A stretch of DNA of 6,345 bases from assembly GCA_019242065.1 (NCBI GenBank), contig JAFAWJ010000783.1, positions 1 to 6,345 of the forward strand. Reading direction: 5' to 3'. Positions 4,881 through 6,345 of this stretch are shown one piece after another (within the stretch, counting starts at the first letter, position 1; each line of letters begins with the position of its first letter). Position numbers and translations under genes: made by a program. The notes beneath the pieces are model-generated. The model made no database searches. It was not told the origin of the DNA and saw only the letters and a program-made list of their open reading frames with translations. The DNA comes from Chloroflexota bacterium. Lineage in GTDB: Bacteria; Chloroflexota; UBA6077; CF-72.

Positions 4881-6345
4881 CTCGACGCGAGTTCATGAGG
4901 CGTATCGGTATGGGTCTGACCGGAGTCACGCTCGTGGGCGTCGTGGCCGCGCGCATCTCCTCTTCGCCTGCTGTTCAATCGGCGCTCGCCGATCAATCCC
5001 CAGACAGCGAGTCGCCTCCCTCTCCGGCCGCACGAGGTCTGACGCCGCGCGATGGGGGCACACTTCGCTTCGGCAATGTTGGCGGGTTCCTCACACTCGA
5101 AGGTCAAACCGTTGGTCCAGAAGGCAGTAATGATCAGCTGCGCGTGATCTGGGAGCAATTGGTCAGTTTGGATGCCAACCATCAACCCCAGCCGATGTTG
5201 GCGGAAAGCTGGGAGTTCGCGAATGACTACCAGCAAATCACCCTCCATTTGCGTCAGGGTGTGCAGTTTCATACTGGACGCGAGCTAACGGCCGACGACG
5301 TGAAGTTTTCGTTGCTACGCGTGCAAGATCCGAAGATCGGCTCCATCCTGACCGCACCCATGATGGTCGCGACCGGTGTCGACACGCCAGATCGGTACAC
5401 GGTGGTCCTGAGCACGTCGCGGCCCTGGGTGGAAGTCTTCGACACCCTGAACCGAGTGTCGATCATCGATCCCGTGACGCTCCAGTCCGATGGCCTGGCG
5501 AAACCGACGGGCACCGGGCCGTTCATGTTCGACGAGTATGCGCAGGGTGACCATCTGCGCCTGGTCAAGAATCCCTATTACTGGCAGCCAGGTTTGCCTC
5601 ATCTTGACGAGGTGCTCGTTTCGATCTTTGCGGACGCGCAGGCCGCTGACGTCGCGCTCGAAGCTGCTGCACTCGACCTGGTCAGTGTGGGCATGCCGTT
5701 GACGGACCTGCTCCGTTTGCAGTCGGACCCCACCTACCAGGTGCTGATCAACCAGGCGAGCGGCAGCACCTGGGCCGTCTGCTACAACTGCACGAAGCCG
5801 CCGACGGACCACAAACTGGTCCGTCAGGCACTTGGCTATGCGCTCGATCGGGGGCGCATCGCGGATACGGTCTGGCACGGTCTCGAGCCGCCAATCGTCT
5901 TGCCGTGGAACTCCGCGTCGCCGGCCTTCGATGTGAGCAAGAACAGCGCCTACGCGTTTAACCTTGACAAAGCCCGGGCGCTGCTCGCGCAAGCCGCTCC
6001 CACGACCACTGCGCTGGAGCTCATCTGGGCAGCCGGTCTGCCCGAGTTTGCGAGCATCGCGCAGATCTATCAGTCCGACCTGCAACAGATTGGCCTCGAT
6101 GTTACGCTGAAGCCAATCGAAGGTCCGGCGTATGTGCAGTACGCCAACAGCCTCCAGTATCAGGGGATCCGCATCGCAAGCTATGGCCAGGCGAACCTTA
6201 GCGCAGCCGCGAGCGCCTCTATCAGCCCGCTCTACGCGCCCCGGAACAACTTCTCCGGCTTCCAGGATGACGCGTACACGCAGCTGGTCAACGAAGTGAC
6301 CACGGAAACGGATCCGGCCAATCAGCAACAGCTCGATGCGCAGTT
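4877..6345 (+). CDS. ABC transporter substrate-binding protein, family 5 (peptide/nickel type), Tat-exported; 3' end beyond window
   Basis: This is an extracytoplasmic solute-binding protein (SBP_bac_5 family) that would deliver peptides, sugars or similar ligands to a Dpp/Opp-type ABC permease. The frame is open from ATG 4877 to the right edge, giving 489 complete codons; family members usually run somewhat longer, so only the C-terminal part is missing. The N-terminus TRREFMRRIG followed by a hydrophobic stretch (about residues 12-25) and SALA before D39 is a typical twin-arginine (Tat) signal with a signal peptidase I-like site. There is no lipobox cysteine. Family hallmarks include PMLAESWEFANDYQQITLHL then GVQFHTGRELTADDVKFSL (about 106-146), the GTGPF strand (about 212-216), and NPYYWQPGLPHLDEV (about 232-246). 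Later, VRQALGYALDRGRIADTVWHG is the usual helix of domain II. AGAGG at 4865-4869 is a good ribosome-binding site. The start overlaps the stop of a 32-codon ORF. Permease and ATPase genes are expected to the right; the substrate cannot be predicted. Confidence 0.93.
   Translation, partial: MTRREFMRRIGMGLTGVTLVGVVAARISSSPAVQSALADQSPDSESPPSPAARGLTPRDGGTLRFGNVGGFLTLEGQTVGPEGSNDQLRVIWEQLVSLDANHQPQPMLAESWEFANDYQQITLHLRQGVQFHTGRELTADDVKFSLLRVQDPKIGSILTAPMMVATGVDTPDRYTVVLSTSRPWVEVFDTLNRVSIIDPVTLQSDGLAKPTGTGPFMFDEYAQGDHLRLVKNPYYWQPGLPHLDEVLVSIFADAQAADVALEAAALDLVSVGMPLTDLLRLQSDPTYQVLINQASGSTWAVCYNCTKPPTDHKLVRQALGYALDRGRIADTVWHGLEPPIVLPWNSASPAFDVSKNSAYAFNLDKARALLAQAAPTTTALELIWAAGLPEFASIAQIYQSDLQQIGLDVTLKPIEGPAYVQYANSLQYQGIRIASYGQANLSAAASASISPLYAPRNNFSGFQDDAYTQLVNEVTTETDPANQQQLDAQ

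Noticed and set aside
5315..6328. Long minus-strand open frame (337 codons) opposite the solute-binding protein
   Set aside because: It is the antisense shadow of a clearly recognised family 5 binding protein in high-GC DNA. Its peptide is Arg/Val/Asp-repetitive with no motif.

Overview
The window looks like a chromosomal stretch from a high-GC soil or environmental bacterium. The gene types fit Chloroflexota (Thermomicrobia-like) best, with Actinomycetota second. The reasons are an XRE-NB-ARC-TPR signalling ATPase, an F420/flavin-type split-barrel oxidoreductase, and a Tat-exported family 5 solute-binding protein. This placement is an inference from gene content, not from a marker gene.

Layout from left to right. 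Positions 3-116 (+) hold the likely C-terminal tail of a gene that enters from the left. It converges on a NUDIX hydrolase (98-670, -) with a complete Nudix box. Upstream of that, on the same strand, is a large regulator locus (765-3190, -): an XRE helix-turn-helix, an NB-ARC ATPase and a long TPR-like tail. It is broken by two apparent single-base losses and by an internal deletion that removes about 50 codons around the expected winged-helix segment. I call it a pseudogene.

The divergent intergenic region (about 3191-3685) is rich in short repeats: a palindrome with a third half-site next to the regulator start, a 12-bp tandem duplication, a 27-bp-spaced pair of identical 16-mers built from CTTGAC/GTCAAG half-sites, and a 14-bp perfect palindrome. 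Rightward from there lie a 43-codon ORF with an excellent ribosome-binding site (possibly the stump of a luciferase-like oxidoreductase gene), a weak terminator-like structure, and an intact 166-residue split-barrel FMN/F420 oxidoreductase (3895-4395, +).

A 386-bp stretch without a confident gene follows, with hints of decayed coding sequence. Then comes a 32-codon ORF with a strong ribosome-binding site, whose stop overlaps the start of the last gene as ATGA. The last gene is a Tat-signal ABC-transporter substrate-binding protein of the peptide/nickel type (4877 to the right edge, +), open to the end of the window. It is probably the first structural gene of a peptide or oligosaccharide uptake operon that continues beyond the edge.

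I see no CRISPR array, tRNA, rRNA, complete insertion sequence or clearly new defence or biosynthetic system. The most interesting items are the decaying regulator with its repeat-rich promoter region and the two small, well-initiated ORFs just upstream of the two intact rightward genes.
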